Source of the DNA: Neptunomonas japonica DSM 18939
GTDB lineage: Bacteria; Pseudomonadota; Gammaproteobacteria; Pseudomonadales; Balneatricaceae
NCBI RefSeq assembly: GCF_000422765.1
Contig: NZ_AUGR01000019.1
Coordinates: forward strand, 36,952-100,951
Reading direction: 5' to 3'
DNA: 64,000 bases
Both the position numbers and the translations under genes were made by a program. Below, one piece after another: positions 15,399-24,826 of this stretch. The notes under the pieces are model-generated. The model ran no database searches. It was not told the origin of the DNA and saw only the letters and a program-made list of their open reading frames with translations. How positions within the stretch are numbered: the stretch's first letter is position 1; each line of letters starts with the position of its first letter.

Positions 15399-15767
15399 AT
15401 GCCTAAGAATACTCATGCTAGTCACATCCGTATTATCGCCGCTGTGCAAGGCTTTCGCCGTGCCGGTATTGCGCATCCGGCAGAGCCAACCACTTACCCC
15501 GTATCTGACTTTTCCAAAGGACAACTGGAGCAGCTTCAAAGCGAGCCGCGCCTGGTCGTGGAGTTTGTCGAAGCGCCTGAAGCAGATCAGGCAGACAACG
15601 AGGAAGGGTCCGTGGGGCCGGACGGTATGGGTGCAAAGCTAGAAGACATGACCGTGGCACAACTCAAAGAGATTGCTGCTGCCGGTGAGATTGCAGGTTT
15701 TTCCAGCATGAAAAAAGACGCGTTGATTGAAGCGATCAGACTAAAACGCGATTGGATGGGGCAGTAA
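15399..15767 (+). CDS. Mu gp35-like protein with C-terminal SAP/HeH-like motif
   Basis: A 122-residue protein. The N-terminal part ('RIIAAVQGFRRAGIAHP.EPTTYPVSDFSKGQLEQLQSEPRLVV') matches the FluMu gp35/HI1506-like pattern seen after Mu-type capsid genes. The C-terminal 40 residues ('DMTVAQLKEIAAAGEIAGFSSMKKDALIEAI') form a small helix-extended-loop-helix unit like Rho-N/HeH domains. CAGGAGAG lies 8 bp before the start at 15,399; an out-of-frame ATG at 15,394 is ignored. It probably acts in head-tail joining; this is not proven. Confidence 0.75.
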   Translation: MPKNTHASHIRIIAAVQGFRRAGIAHPAEPTTYPVSDFSKGQLEQLQSEPRLVVEFVEAPEADQADNEEGSVGPDGMGAKLEDMTVAQLKEIAAAGEIAGFSSMKKDALIEAIRLKRDWMGQ

Positions 15768-15770
15768 CCG

Positions 15771-16193
15771 ATGTACGCCGTTAAAACAGACATGCTGACC
15801 CGCTTCGGTGAGGAGGAGCTGATCCTCCTTACCGATCACGATGCCGACGCGGGTGTGATTAATGATGCCATGTTAAATCAAGCATTGGCTGATGCCAGTG
15901 CCGAGATCGATGGCTACTTAGGCGGACGCTATACCCTGCCCTTGCCCAACATACCGGCAGTGTTAGTGCGTATTAGCTGTGATATTACCCGCTATTTACT
16001 GCATGACGAACATGCGCCTGATCGCATTAAAGAGCGCTACGACGGTGCAGTGAGTTTTCTTAATAAGCTAGGTAACGGCTCAATTAGCTTAGGCATGCCC
16101 GATGAAGGCGACGCCAGCCCTAGCAATAACACCGCACAAATCAGCAGTGCTGGCAGTGTGTTTGGTCGTGAGTCGAGCAAGGACTTCATCTGA
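15771..16193 (+). CDS. DUF1320 / Mu gp36-like head-tail protein
   Basis: A 140-residue protein with the DUF1320 pattern: 'Y....DML.RFGEEELI.LTD', 'LADASAEIDGYLGGRYTLPLP..P..L.RISCDI.RYLL' and 'R...KERYD.AV.FL'. The family is predicted to form part of the head-tail connector. It starts 3 bp after the previous stop, and its TGA overlaps the next ATG. Confidence 0.88.
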   Translation: MYAVKTDMLTRFGEEELILLTDHDADAGVINDAMLNQALADASAEIDGYLGGRYTLPLPNIPAVLVRISCDITRYLLHDEHAPDRIKERYDGAVSFLNKLGNGSISLGMPDEGDASPSNNTAQISSAGSVFGRESSKDFI

Positions 16194-16615
16194 TGTACTT
16201 GCTAACGGATAACTACCTCATTGCAGAAGATCACCTGGTGCAACGCCTCGCTACTATCGAGGGCTTGCGCAAGGTGTATCGCAGTTGTGATCTGGCCGAG
16301 ATGAAAGAACGCGGACAAGTCACGCCTGCAGCCCATGTGATCTATGCCGGTGATGCTGTGCCAAATACCGCGCAAGGCGGTGTTTCGGCACACGTCACTC
16401 AAACATGGATGGTGGTCATTACCGTTAGTTTACGAGACCAAAGCAAAGCGGGGCCGCTCATGGCTTCCGTGCTGAGCGAGATGGCTGGCCTACATGGTGA
16501 TCTGGGCAACTTTGTGCGGGTCAACGCCCCCTCTCGCCCAGGCTTCTCAAATGGCTTTGGCTATTACCCGATTGCCTATCAAATCAAATTCAAAACCAAA
16601 GGAGCCCTCAAATGA
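16193..16615 (+). CDS. Mu gp37-like protein (DUF1834-like), tail completion
   Basis: A 140-residue protein in the gp37 position, with a central beta sheet ('HVTQTWMVVITVSLRD') and a C-terminal 'G.YYPIAYQIKFKTKG' strand typical of tail-terminator folds. It starts in a TGATG overlap with the gp36-like gene and overlaps the tube gene start by 4 bp. Family assignment rests on position and pattern; the tail-terminator role is inference. Confidence 0.75.
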   Translation: MYLLTDNYLIAEDHLVQRLATIEGLRKVYRSCDLAEMKERGQVTPAAHVIYAGDAVPNTAQGGVSAHVTQTWMVVITVSLRDQSKAGPLMASVLSEMAGLHGDLGNFVRVNAPSRPGFSNGFGYYPIAYQIKFKTKGALK

Positions 16616-17358
16616 GCGGACTACTCTTAGCAGGCGATGTGTATTTTGATCGCTTTGATGCCACCGGAAACTCAACAGGATTAGTCGGGCCGTTGAATGC
16701 CACACAGCTGCAGATCAACACCCCGTCTGAATCCAAAGATCGCTCCTCTAAAAAGAAACTCTCGTACGGCCAAGCCTTAGACAGTGTCACCATTGCTCAG
16801 CCAAGCGAGTTAGCGATCGCGTTTGATGATCAACCCGCTGAGATGCTGGCCATGGCCTTACTGGGTGAGACTGATACGATTAATCAGGGTGCAGGAAACG
16901 TAGCCGATGCGGTTGTCAGCGTATTAGCTAAAGGCCGCTGGACAAAGTTAGTGCATAGTAATCTGGCCGAAGCAGGTATCAGTGCAAAGCTGGCCTCAGA
17001 TGATAGCCCCGTCAGTGCAGCCGCTTATGAGATTAACTATGCCGCTGGTTTAATCCGCGCTGTGGCCGGAGGTGTATTAGAAGCAGGCGTTGATATCAAG
17101 CTCACCTACGATCACGCAGCCATTGCAGGCTCTCGTATTAACGGCGGTATTCGTCCCACCATTCGTGCCCGTATCTTCCTGGACGGTATCAACTTAGCCA
17201 CCGGCTTACCCGTTAAGTGCGACATTCCCGAAGTCTCGCTGGCACCCACCGCCGCAGTCGATTTGATGGCCAGCGAGTACGTCACCACCACGCTCGGCGG
17301 CAAGGTTCTTCTGCGTAATGGTGAAACCGCCCCCTTCTATCTTGATCAAGAAGACTAA
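16612..17358 (+). CDS. Major tail tube protein (siphovirus type)
   Basis: A 248-residue protein placed directly before the tape measure, as tail tube subunits are. It begins 'GLLLAGDVYFDRFDATGNSTG..GPLNATQLQI', a pattern seen in tube proteins of B3-like transposable phages. A C-terminal Ig-like or beta-rich part ends '...GGKVLLRNGETAPFYLDQED'. No sheath protein (Mu L) gene is present, so the tail is predicted to be long and non-contractile. The tube role is inferred from order and length. Confidence 0.78.
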   Translation: MSGLLLAGDVYFDRFDATGNSTGLVGPLNATQLQINTPSESKDRSSKKKLSYGQALDSVTIAQPSELAIAFDDQPAEMLAMALLGETDTINQGAGNVADAVVSVLAKGRWTKLVHSNLAEAGISAKLASDDSPVSAAAYEINYAAGLIRAVAGGVLEAGVDIKLTYDHAAIAGSRINGGIRPTIRARIFLDGINLATGLPVKCDIPEVSLAPTAAVDLMASEYVTTTLGGKVLLRNGETAPFYLDQED

Positions 17359-17364
17359 TCCGCC

Positions 17365-19446
17365 ATGGCTTTGCGCGAAACAGCACTCTCCATTGTTATT
17401 AGGGCGCGTGATCTATCCAGCAATGTGCTGGGTAGATTTCGGCGTGCGATAAACGGTACCGGCGAAGCGTCTGATACAGCGGGACAGCAAGTTGAGAAGT
17501 TAACCCGAAGAGTCATCGCCCTCGCTGGAACTTACCTGGGCATCAATGCGCTGAAAAAAGCCATTGGCGGCATAATTGGCACCGGCGCTCGGTTCGAGCA
17601 GCTCGAAACCCAGATCAATTCCATGATGGGGTCTATTGAAGCCGGTGAAGCAGCCACGGCTTGGATTAAAGACTTCGCTTCTAAAACCCCGACCGATCTT
17701 GCCGGTGTAACCGAAGGCTTTATTAAGCTGAAAGCTTTGGGTATCGATCCAATGAATGGCAGCTATCAAGCCATTATCGATCAAACCTCTAAGCTAGGTT
17801 TTACCCAGGAGAAAATGGAAGGCGTCATTCTTGCCGTAGGCCAGGCATGGACAAAACAGAAACTCCAGCAAGAAGAAGCAAACCAGCTGATCGAGCGTGG
17901 TGTACCGGTGTGGGATCTGCTCGCCAAAGCCACCGGTAAGAACACAGCCGAACTACAAAAGCTTAGCTCTGCAGGTAAGTTAGGTCGCAAAGAGATCAAG
18001 TTGTTCATTGATGAGATGGGCCGATCTTCTCAGGGCGCAGCTGCTGAACAGATGCGTACCTGGAACGGCTTAGTTAGTAATATTAAAGACTCTTGGACAA
18101 ACTTCGTCGGTCAGATCGCCGATGCCGGTATCTTCGACTTTGCTAAAGATCAGCTTACAGAATTGACCGTACTGGCAGCAAAGATGGCCGCCGACGGTCG
18201 TTTAAAAGAGTACGCCCAGCAGATCTCTGATTATTTGGTGAAGGTAGCAACACGCACCAAAGACTTTGTTAATGATGCGGTAGCCAACTTCGATCTCATT
18301 GTGAGCGGTGCTGAAAAAACAGTGGCAGGATTCTCGCTGATATTTAACGGCTTTACCGCAGGCGTTAAAACTATCGCTGGGTCTGTGTCTTCTGCGATAT
18401 CTGTGATCCTGAGTTCATTAGCCAGCGGCCTTGAAGCCGCACAGCTGGATGACGCTGCCGCGAACTTACGCATCAAAGCCGGTGCCATGGCGGCGGTGAG
18501 TGATGCATTTAAGAAAGAACTAGAGCAAGATTCAAAAGATATTAAAGCTGCCTGGGACACACTCAACAATCAAAGTTTTAACGGTGCAAAGCAGGCGGTA
18601 AAAAGCCTCTCTCAAACAGTCACTCAAGAAAAAACAAAACTGGTAAAGAGCTTTGAAGAGATTGCCAGCAAGGCAGACTCCAGCAGCGAGCAGATTCGTA
18701 ATGCCTTTATTAACGGTATCCACACCGCTAAAACTGAATCAGACGTCAAAGCGCTGGCGAGTCATTTTAGTGAGCTAGGGGCCGAGGGTCGCGTCTCAGC
18801 CGATCATATTGTTCAAGGGTTAGATCTGGTCTCCGGTGCGTTAGATAAAATCGCCACGAAAGCAGAGAGTGCCAAAAGTGCCGTCAACGGTATTAGCACT
18901 TCAACTCAAGGCATTAAAGATCATCTCACGGCGCTGGATGAGGCCGCTGAAGCACAGGATAAGAAAGCCTCAACCACAAAGAAAGACTCTAAAACCATTG
19001 AAGACAACACCGACGCCACCGATAAAAACACCGAGTCAGTGCGCGCCAATCGTGGTGCCGCGCTAACCCTTGCAGGCCAAACCGGTGCGGCATGGGATGC
19101 GGCCAGTGAGCAGATGGGGGCAGCGTATGACCGGTTAACCGATGGCATGTCACACGCTGTGAGTAAGTTTGGTAGCTTGCCGCGTGCAGCGTTCTCCTAT
19201 GTGAAAGACTTTGCGGATGCCTATTGGCGTGCTGAAAAAGCCGCTGTGAGTTTGCAAAAGTCCTATGACAACCAGCAAGCCTCACTTGAGCAACATCTCA
19301 CCAGCCTGACAGAAGCCGATACCGTCACCGCTGCCATGGTGGCCAATGCCGAACGTGCCGTTAATTCCTATGACTTATTGGGTGATCAGCAGCTCAGCCC
19401 GTTACGTAATGCTATCTCAGCCATTAAGTCAGATATGGAAGCTTGA
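17365..19446 (+). CDS. Tape measure protein, apparently truncated by frameshift
   Basis: A 693-residue protein with a TIGR02675-type tape-measure N-terminal domain ('FEQLETQINSMMGS.EAGEAA..WIKDFASKTPTDLAGVTE', 'GVPVWDLLAKATGK'), hydrophobic segments at about 320-365 and long coiled coils after that. It sets tail length. It ends in '...ISAIKSDMEA', after which the -1 frame (19,443-19,841) continues the same heptad pattern without a break. The natural protein was probably about 825 residues. Only 6 bp separate it from the tube gene, leaving no room for tail-assembly chaperones. Confidence 0.88.
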   Translation: MALRETALSIVIRARDLSSNVLGRFRRAINGTGEASDTAGQQVEKLTRRVIALAGTYLGINALKKAIGGIIGTGARFEQLETQINSMMGSIEAGEAATAWIKDFASKTPTDLAGVTEGFIKLKALGIDPMNGSYQAIIDQTSKLGFTQEKMEGVILAVGQAWTKQKLQQEEANQLIERGVPVWDLLAKATGKNTAELQKLSSAGKLGRKEIKLFIDEMGRSSQGAAAEQMRTWNGLVSNIKDSWTNFVGQIADAGIFDFAKDQLTELTVLAAKMAADGRLKEYAQQISDYLVKVATRTKDFVNDAVANFDLIVSGAEKTVAGFSLIFNGFTAGVKTIAGSVSSAISVILSSLASGLEAAQLDDAAANLRIKAGAMAAVSDAFKKELEQDSKDIKAAWDTLNNQSFNGAKQAVKSLSQTVTQEKTKLVKSFEEIASKADSSSEQIRNAFINGIHTAKTESDVKALASHFSELGAEGRVSADHIVQGLDLVSGALDKIATKAESAKSAVNGISTSTQGIKDHLTALDEAAEAQDKKASTTKKDSKTIEDNTDATDKNTESVRANRGAALTLAGQTGAAWDAASEQMGAAYDRLTDGMSHAVSKFGSLPRAAFSYVKDFADAYWRAEKAAVSLQKSYDNQQASLEQHLTSLTEADTVTAAMVANAERAVNSYDLLGDQQLSPLRNAISAIKSDMEA

Positions 19447-19841
19447 CCGACTCATTAGAGAACACCGTTGGCAGCTTGCAGGATGAGCTGGATCGCCTTA
19501 ATGGGGATGCCGTTGCCATTGAAGACCGCGCTTATCAGAAGAAACGTGACGCCCTGGAAGAGCAAGCCGACCTAGCCGCTAAACAAAACAATAGTGATGC
19601 CAGCGGTGAAGCCCGCGAGGCGTTACGCCTGTTAGAAAAAACCTACCAGATCAAACGTAGCCAGGCACAAGAGCAGCAAACACAAAACCAGCAGACACCT
19701 AACGCCCAAGGATTACCCAGCAAAACGGTACGTGTTGAGTTTCAAAACGCTACCGGTGGCAGCTATACCGGTGACTTTGATAATGACGGTGCAGCGCAAC
19801 TTTTGGCACAACTTGAAGGCGCGAGATTTGTATCCTCATGA
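19443..19841 (+). pseudogene. C-terminal part of the tape measure in the -1 frame
   Basis: A 132-codon frame opening at a TTG overlapping the tape-measure stop (TTGA). Its first 75 residues (LTDSLENTVGSLQDELDRL...) are a coiled coil in phase with the end of the upstream protein, and the last part is a small beta segment. No ribosome site precedes the TTG. Loss of one T from a GCTTTG sequence would produce exactly this break, so I read it as a frameshifted tape-measure tail. A separate small protein, a programmed frameshift (no classical slippery heptamer is seen) or a sequencing error are alternatives. Confidence 0.6.
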
Positions 19842-20197
19842 ATACCTTAGATGCGATTACCTTACCTGATGATCTGGTCTGGCCCGACGAGCTGGAATGG
19901 TCGCCAGTAGAGCAAACAATCGACTACGCCACAGGCGGGATGTTGATTATCCAGGAAGGTGTTAAACAAGCCGGACGCCCTATTAATTTGAGCGGGTTAA
20001 TCACGCGCAGCGTGCTGCTCAATCTGCGCACACTGGCCGCTACACCGGCAGAACATACACTCACATTCAATGGCCAGATCTACACCGTGCGCTTTCGTTA
20101 TGCCGACGGCGCTATTGCCGCCCGTGAGCTGGTTGGTTATGCCGATCCAGACGACCACGACTACTACGAAACAACTTTACGCTTTATTGAGGTTTAA
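19838..20197 (+). CDS. Tail-associated hypothetical protein
   Basis: A 119-residue protein following the tape measure, the position of distal-tail or minor-tail proteins. It reads as a beta-rich fold ('GGMLIIQEGVKQAGRPINLSG', 'HTLTFNGQIYTVRFRYADGAIAARELVGY'). The ATGA overlap with the preceding frame shows coupling. A distal-tail role is plausible but unproven. Confidence 0.68.
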   Translation: MNTLDAITLPDDLVWPDELEWSPVEQTIDYATGGMLIIQEGVKQAGRPINLSGLITRSVLLNLRTLAATPAEHTLTFNGQIYTVRFRYADGAIAARELVGYADPDDHDYYETTLRFIEV

Positions 20198-20199
20198 CG

Positions 20200-22332
20200 A
20201 TGACCATTACCCGCGCCGATATTCACTTATTCAAAGCCCAGGACAACACCGACAATGATAACGGCGGCGGATCGATGACCGGCGTTGAAGTGGTCGATGG
20301 TGAGATTAACAACCTCTTTCCTGATATATCGCGTCTAGACACCGTTAATGGCGATGTGTCCATGCGCAAGCTGTTTCCTTCTGTGACGACTGACAACACC
20401 GATATCTACTATGGCGCGCATAGTATCGTTCGCAAAAACCCCGATGATCCCCGCGTCTCAGTGATACTGACCCATACAGACGATCCGCACGATACGCGCA
20501 TCGAGGCGCAGCAACGTGTTGAGTCTTATATGTCACTCTCGTATGAAGCCATTTTTTACCTATACGGCAACCATATTCAGGGCATGAAAGCCCTCACATT
20601 TTTATCACGCCCTGAGAATGATTCGCCGGAAATTGGCGAGGTGTACGTGCTAACCAATGGCACCCACACGCAATACGTGCGCGTGCAAGCCGTGGATGAT
20701 ACCGAAGTATTGTTGAGCTTTTCTAACGGGGGAAGCTTTACCGATTACAAACGAAAGCTATCAATAGTCACCATCACGCAAGCGTTAGAGCATGACTTTG
20801 AAGGCTCTGCGTTTAGCCCTGCCGGTAATCTCTCCGATGTGCATACGTATCATACGGCCATCGCCAACGCGACCAAGTTCTATGGCACCAAAACTCTCGC
20901 TGAAGACTTCACCACCAGTCAAACAGCCTTGGTGGTTGATTCGATACATCAGCAGCTGGTGCCTTCAACGTTGCAGCAAACGCCGATGGTGAATAAGCCA
21001 GGCACGCCTGATTTAAATGTGTTGATCACAACGACAGACCTCAACAACTTCTCTAATATTTTGCCTAGCTATGCCAATAGATTCACAGTGCCTGTTCAAA
21101 ATGTATATTTCGGCGCATCGAATAACTATGAGGATACATTAGAGACGGGCATGCCTATTGAGCCAGGTTCTCTGTCTACTCTATTTGGGGCTGTTGATGA
21201 TGGCTCGGGCGTGTTGGTTGGAACCTCTTATGGATTCACGGCGCGTATAGACTATCTAACAGGGACTATTTATGGCAAGACAACAACATCAGTGGGTACG
21301 GCGGTAACACTGTATTTTAAGCCTGCAACGCTTGTCACGGTGCCCGCTAAGTTCACCTCGTTTATCGACATTACCACGCTTAATAACAGCCTGGTATTTG
21401 TTAAAAATATCTCGCCGCCTCCCTCGCCAGCCTCTCTACGTATCGATTATCGAAGTGGCGGTAAATGGTATCGCATTGAGTCGAGTGGCTTGCTGGCATT
21501 AGGGGATGATCCCAGTATTGGCATAGGTGCTATTGCTTACAATGGCGATGGAACAGCCACCGTGTCAGTCACGCTAGGTGCTGAGCCCGATGTAGGTTCA
21601 AAGCTTATCTATACCTGGGCGTCTGCATGGGGATATAAGAGCATCACCGGAACATATGACGCTAACAGCCGTTATGAAATCCAGCTCCCGCCCGCTGCTG
21701 AAAACATCAATAAAATCATGGTCAGGTTTACCGTAACTAACGGGTTTTCGACTACGACCCTTTGGGATGGTGTTTCATTTAACACAACGGTTGGTTCAGG
21801 ATCGATCACGGCAACATTTGATAGCACGACCAACAAAATACTCATTGATAAGTTTATCTATGCGGGCACAGAAGTTGTGCCGCAATCTTTTTATTATGAC
21901 TACGATGTTGATGCGGGCGCAGGATCAGAGTTCACGCCGCAAACCACCACGAACGTGCCTGATGGGGCTGGCGTTGTAACTGTCACGCTAGGGGCTTCAG
22001 TGACCGGTGGTGATTTTTATATCAGCTATCCATTAGTCATGGAGTACTTCGGCGTTAGCACCACCTTTACGGTAATGGTTAACCAGGCGGGGCAGATATT
22101 CTCACTGTCGTTAAGCGGTGGTGAGTATGTCAGTTTACTGTCTGTCTTCAATACACAAACGCCAACCCTCACCAATTTCACCGTCAATGCAGGCGCAGGC
22201 ACCGTGGTGTTTCATCCTTCCGATGGCTTGTCCGGCCTTATTAAAACCTACAGCGTCACAACGCCGGTCTACACAGCCCCCGAATCCGTATCACGCGACG
22301 GGAACAATAAACTCAATATTATGGGCGCTTAA
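20200..22332 (+). CDS. Large virion structural protein (tail tip region)
   Basis: A 710-residue beta-rich, Thr/Asp/Val-rich protein of the type found after the tape measure in B3/D3112-like phages. It opens 'TITRADIHLFKAQDNTDNDNGGG', followed by 'RKLFPSVTTDNTDIYYGAH', and has repeated beta segments ending with immunoglobulin-like units. It starts 2 bp after the preceding stop, and no damage is seen. It is predicted to belong to the tail tip; the exact role is unknown. Confidence 0.75.
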   Translation: MTITRADIHLFKAQDNTDNDNGGGSMTGVEVVDGEINNLFPDISRLDTVNGDVSMRKLFPSVTTDNTDIYYGAHSIVRKNPDDPRVSVILTHTDDPHDTRIEAQQRVESYMSLSYEAIFYLYGNHIQGMKALTFLSRPENDSPEIGEVYVLTNGTHTQYVRVQAVDDTEVLLSFSNGGSFTDYKRKLSIVTITQALEHDFEGSAFSPAGNLSDVHTYHTAIANATKFYGTKTLAEDFTTSQTALVVDSIHQQLVPSTLQQTPMVNKPGTPDLNVLITTTDLNNFSNILPSYANRFTVPVQNVYFGASNNYEDTLETGMPIEPGSLSTLFGAVDDGSGVLVGTSYGFTARIDYLTGTIYGKTTTSVGTAVTLYFKPATLVTVPAKFTSFIDITTLNNSLVFVKNISPPPSPASLRIDYRSGGKWYRIESSGLLALGDDPSIGIGAIAYNGDGTATVSVTLGAEPDVGSKLIYTWASAWGYKSITGTYDANSRYEIQLPPAAENINKIMVRFTVTNGFSTTTLWDGVSFNTTVGSGSITATFDSTTNKILIDKFIYAGTEVVPQSFYYDYDVDAGAGSEFTPQTTTNVPDGAGVVTVTLGASVTGGDFYISYPLVMEYFGVSTTFTVMVNQAGQIFSLSLSGGEYVSLLSVFNTQTPTLTNFTVNAGAGTVVFHPSDGLSGLIKTYSVTTPVYTAPESVSRDGNNKLNIMGA

Positions 22333-22334
22333 TC

Positions 22335-23975
22335 ATGCCGACCACGTATGTAACCAAACAAGTATCAAAACTGGTGGCTGAGAATATCGCGCTGGCTGCC
22401 CCCAACTTCACCTTTGGCGCTTCTCATGGCGCGGGAACGCTAGGACCTAGCGGGGTTAACTTGGTGAGTGCTACATCAAATAGCTCACTGGATAAGCCAG
22501 ATATTGTCCTGCATGTGCCTAAAAATATCGTAGGTGAGCTAGCGTTTTTCTTCAATGTTGTCTCATACGTCACATTGGATGGCATTCTGTATAGCAACTT
22601 TAATCCGATCACCGGTATTGGTAAGGCGTGTGGTGCCTTTGATCGAGCAAACGGCATCATTAAAATAGCGGGAAGTGTCGCGGGCAGCTACGGCATGAGT
22701 CGAGATGATACCTTCAAAATCATCAGCATGACGGTGGATGAGTTCTCTAGCAGTAAACGCCCTGCAGGGCATATCTCCTTCAGAACATCGATTTCAAACG
22801 TGAACTCCAGCTCATTGCAGATACGCGGTAGCCGCTACCAGATCCAGCAAGTGGCCGATGTAGATGAAAGCGCCGTGCCTTTTAACACCGAAGACTTTAC
22901 CGCTGAAACCGCTTTCACTGTCACCGTTGATGTGGCCACCAACATGCTTATTGGTGATGCCCAGGTCGATGGTGACTTTGATGGCGCTAACGGTACGGTG
23001 ACGATATTCGGCCTGAATGGCTGGGTTATTGATCCTGATTCCATCCGCTACGATGCCGTATCTGAAGTGCGCATGCCGATGAATGCCGAGCTATTAGGGC
23101 TTAATCCTGTACGCCTACCCTCTACCGGAAAAGTCCCCGTCATCAATAACGGGGATACCTTAGTGATTTTTAACGAAGAGGATCAAGTCGTGGTGCCGGT
23201 AGCCGGTGCAACCGTGAGTTGTGGCCGTGTTGATGTGGCGCTAATGGAAGTGATCGATTCCCAAGGGCTGAGGCTGGATTACCACCAATACACGGTTGAC
23301 CGTGACTTAGGTGAGCTGACCTTTGAGAGCCCACTATCGCTTGTGGATATATCGACCAACACTTTGATTGGCCCTTATAAGCTCGTTAACCGTATCGAAA
23401 ATATGCGTCTCGCCAGCAACGTAGACATTACCGGCAACGTGTCAGTAACAGCACCGCCAGACCGCGACTTCCCTGCAGGCTCAAAAGTGGGCAGTGCGCT
23501 TTTGTGGGGTGATACCGGCGCACGAGTGTTTAATTTCTTCCACCAAGAGAGCTGGAATTCTGGTTCTCCGGTTTGGTCAGACACCCGTATTGGTGATGAC
23601 ACTACAGCCAAATATGACGCCATCAATAATCCCTTTGAGATCGTCAATAAAGGCTCAATGTCTGAGCGTTGGACGATTCGTTTTATCAGCTCAATCAATA
23701 TCCAAGTGATAGGCGAAAAGCTCGGTGTGGTGCTGGATAACCATTCAATCTCTATTACAGACAACGATATCTCACCGATCAACCCAGCCACCGGCACGCC
23801 TTATTTTATTATTCGCCAAGCGGGTTTTGGTGCGGGATGGGTCACTAATAATGTGATTCGATTTAATACCGACGGTGCTAGCCCAAATATGTGGGCGATA
23901 CGCACAACACAACCAGGGGCAGCAACCGAAAGCAAAGACTCAATCGAGATTGAAGTGCGCGGAGATGCTAACTAA
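22335..23975 (+). CDS. Virion structural protein (tail tip region)
   Basis: A 546-residue beta-rich protein two bases after the preceding gene; its stop overlaps the next start (TAATG). Two broad regions are visible: residues 1-370 with alternating strands and no recognised domain, and 380-546, which reads like a jelly-roll ('GSALLWGDTGARVFNFFHQESWN', 'IQVIGEKLGVVLDNHSISI'). Likely part of the tail tip or baseplate-like structure, assigned from position only. Confidence 0.7.
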   Translation: MPTTYVTKQVSKLVAENIALAAPNFTFGASHGAGTLGPSGVNLVSATSNSSLDKPDIVLHVPKNIVGELAFFFNVVSYVTLDGILYSNFNPITGIGKACGAFDRANGIIKIAGSVAGSYGMSRDDTFKIISMTVDEFSSSKRPAGHISFRTSISNVNSSSLQIRGSRYQIQQVADVDESAVPFNTEDFTAETAFTVTVDVATNMLIGDAQVDGDFDGANGTVTIFGLNGWVIDPDSIRYDAVSEVRMPMNAELLGLNPVRLPSTGKVPVINNGDTLVIFNEEDQVVVPVAGATVSCGRVDVALMEVIDSQGLRLDYHQYTVDRDLGELTFESPLSLVDISTNTLIGPYKLVNRIENMRLASNVDITGNVSVTAPPDRDFPAGSKVGSALLWGDTGARVFNFFHQESWNSGSPVWSDTRIGDDTTAKYDAINNPFEIVNKGSMSERWTIRFISSINIQVIGEKLGVVLDNHSISITDNDISPINPATGTPYFIIRQAGFGAGWVTNNVIRFNTDGASPNMWAIRTTQPGAATESKDSIEIEVRGDAN

Positions 23976-24826
23976 TGCTACCAGGCGGTGATTTTAGTTA
24001 TTTAATCAATAGTGCGGCTATGTCCGGCGCTCGCTCATATCCTGCTTGGGACTCAACCAATACGGCTCACGAATTTTGGGAAACAAACTTTGGCCCGATG
24101 ATTAATACCGGCGCTTTTCGGTATGCAAAATCAACAGGTGCAGCCTCTACGGGTGTTTGGGCTCAAGACATCAACACGTTTAATGTGGGCTGGGAACTTG
24201 AAGTCCATTGCTCTAACGGTACTTGGTCTAACGATAAGTGCGATTTTGATATTGAGTTTTTAGATAACAGCAATAACGTTATCGCCGCACTTAGAGGCCG
24301 CGCAGATGGAAACTACCGCCACGGTTTATGGTATGGGCCAAGCCTCGCCTCACTCACCAAAGCATTGCAGTCGGGGTCATACCCAAGAACCAATGGCATT
24401 CTAACATTCAGTAATACGTCTATTATTTGGACGCACGACGCCGCAGACCCACACCAAAATCAAAGTTTTACGCTGGCAGGCGTTGATATGAGTTCGGTCG
24501 TTAGAATGCGGCTAACCAATATGCTGGCAACGTCAACCCATACGGGCGGTTCGGGCGGCAGTGCTAATGTCATATTTCAGATAGTTGGCGGGGCTGCTCA
24601 GTACAATTTATCGGGAACCGTCACCCAAAACGGTGTGCCTTTAGAAACCATAATCAATGTCTATGATGCGCAAACAGGCCTGCTGCTTAAAGTACTTAAT
24701 TCAGATATCACAGGGCATTATCAACACACCGTTGCAAGCCAAGCGCCCGTTTACTTAACAGCCATAGCGCCGCCAGGTTATAGACCGCTTTCGCACGGCC
24801 CTATCGTGCCGAAAGCGAGGCCGTAA
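23975..24826 (+). CDS. Tail-associated protein with C-terminal Ig/carboxypeptidase-regulatory-like domain
   Basis: A 283-residue protein. The first 200 residues form a lectin-like beta region ('NVGWELEVHCSNGTWSNDKCDFDIEFLDNSNNVIAALRGRA'). The last 75 ('LSGTVTQNGVPLETIINVYDAQTGLLLKVLNSDITGHY') match the small beta-sandwich fold of carboxypeptidase-regulatory/Ig-like modules. It is coupled to both neighbours by one-base overlaps. Such modules suggest surface contact; function inferred. Confidence 0.65.
   Translation: MLPGGDFSYLINSAAMSGARSYPAWDSTNTAHEFWETNFGPMINTGAFRYAKSTGAASTGVWAQDINTFNVGWELEVHCSNGTWSNDKCDFDIEFLDNSNNVIAALRGRADGNYRHGLWYGPSLASLTKALQSGSYPRTNGILTFSNTSIIWTHDAADPHQNQSFTLAGVDMSSVVRMRLTNMLATSTHTGGSGGSANVIFQIVGGAAQYNLSGTVTQNGVPLETIINVYDAQTGLLLKVLNSDITGHYQHTVASQAPVYLTAIAPPGYRPLSHGPIVPKARP

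Noticed and set aside
18868..18890. AGTGCCAAAAGTGCCG resembling the phage-end repeat
   Set aside because: It differs by a deletion and several bases and is explained by tape-measure coding sequence.
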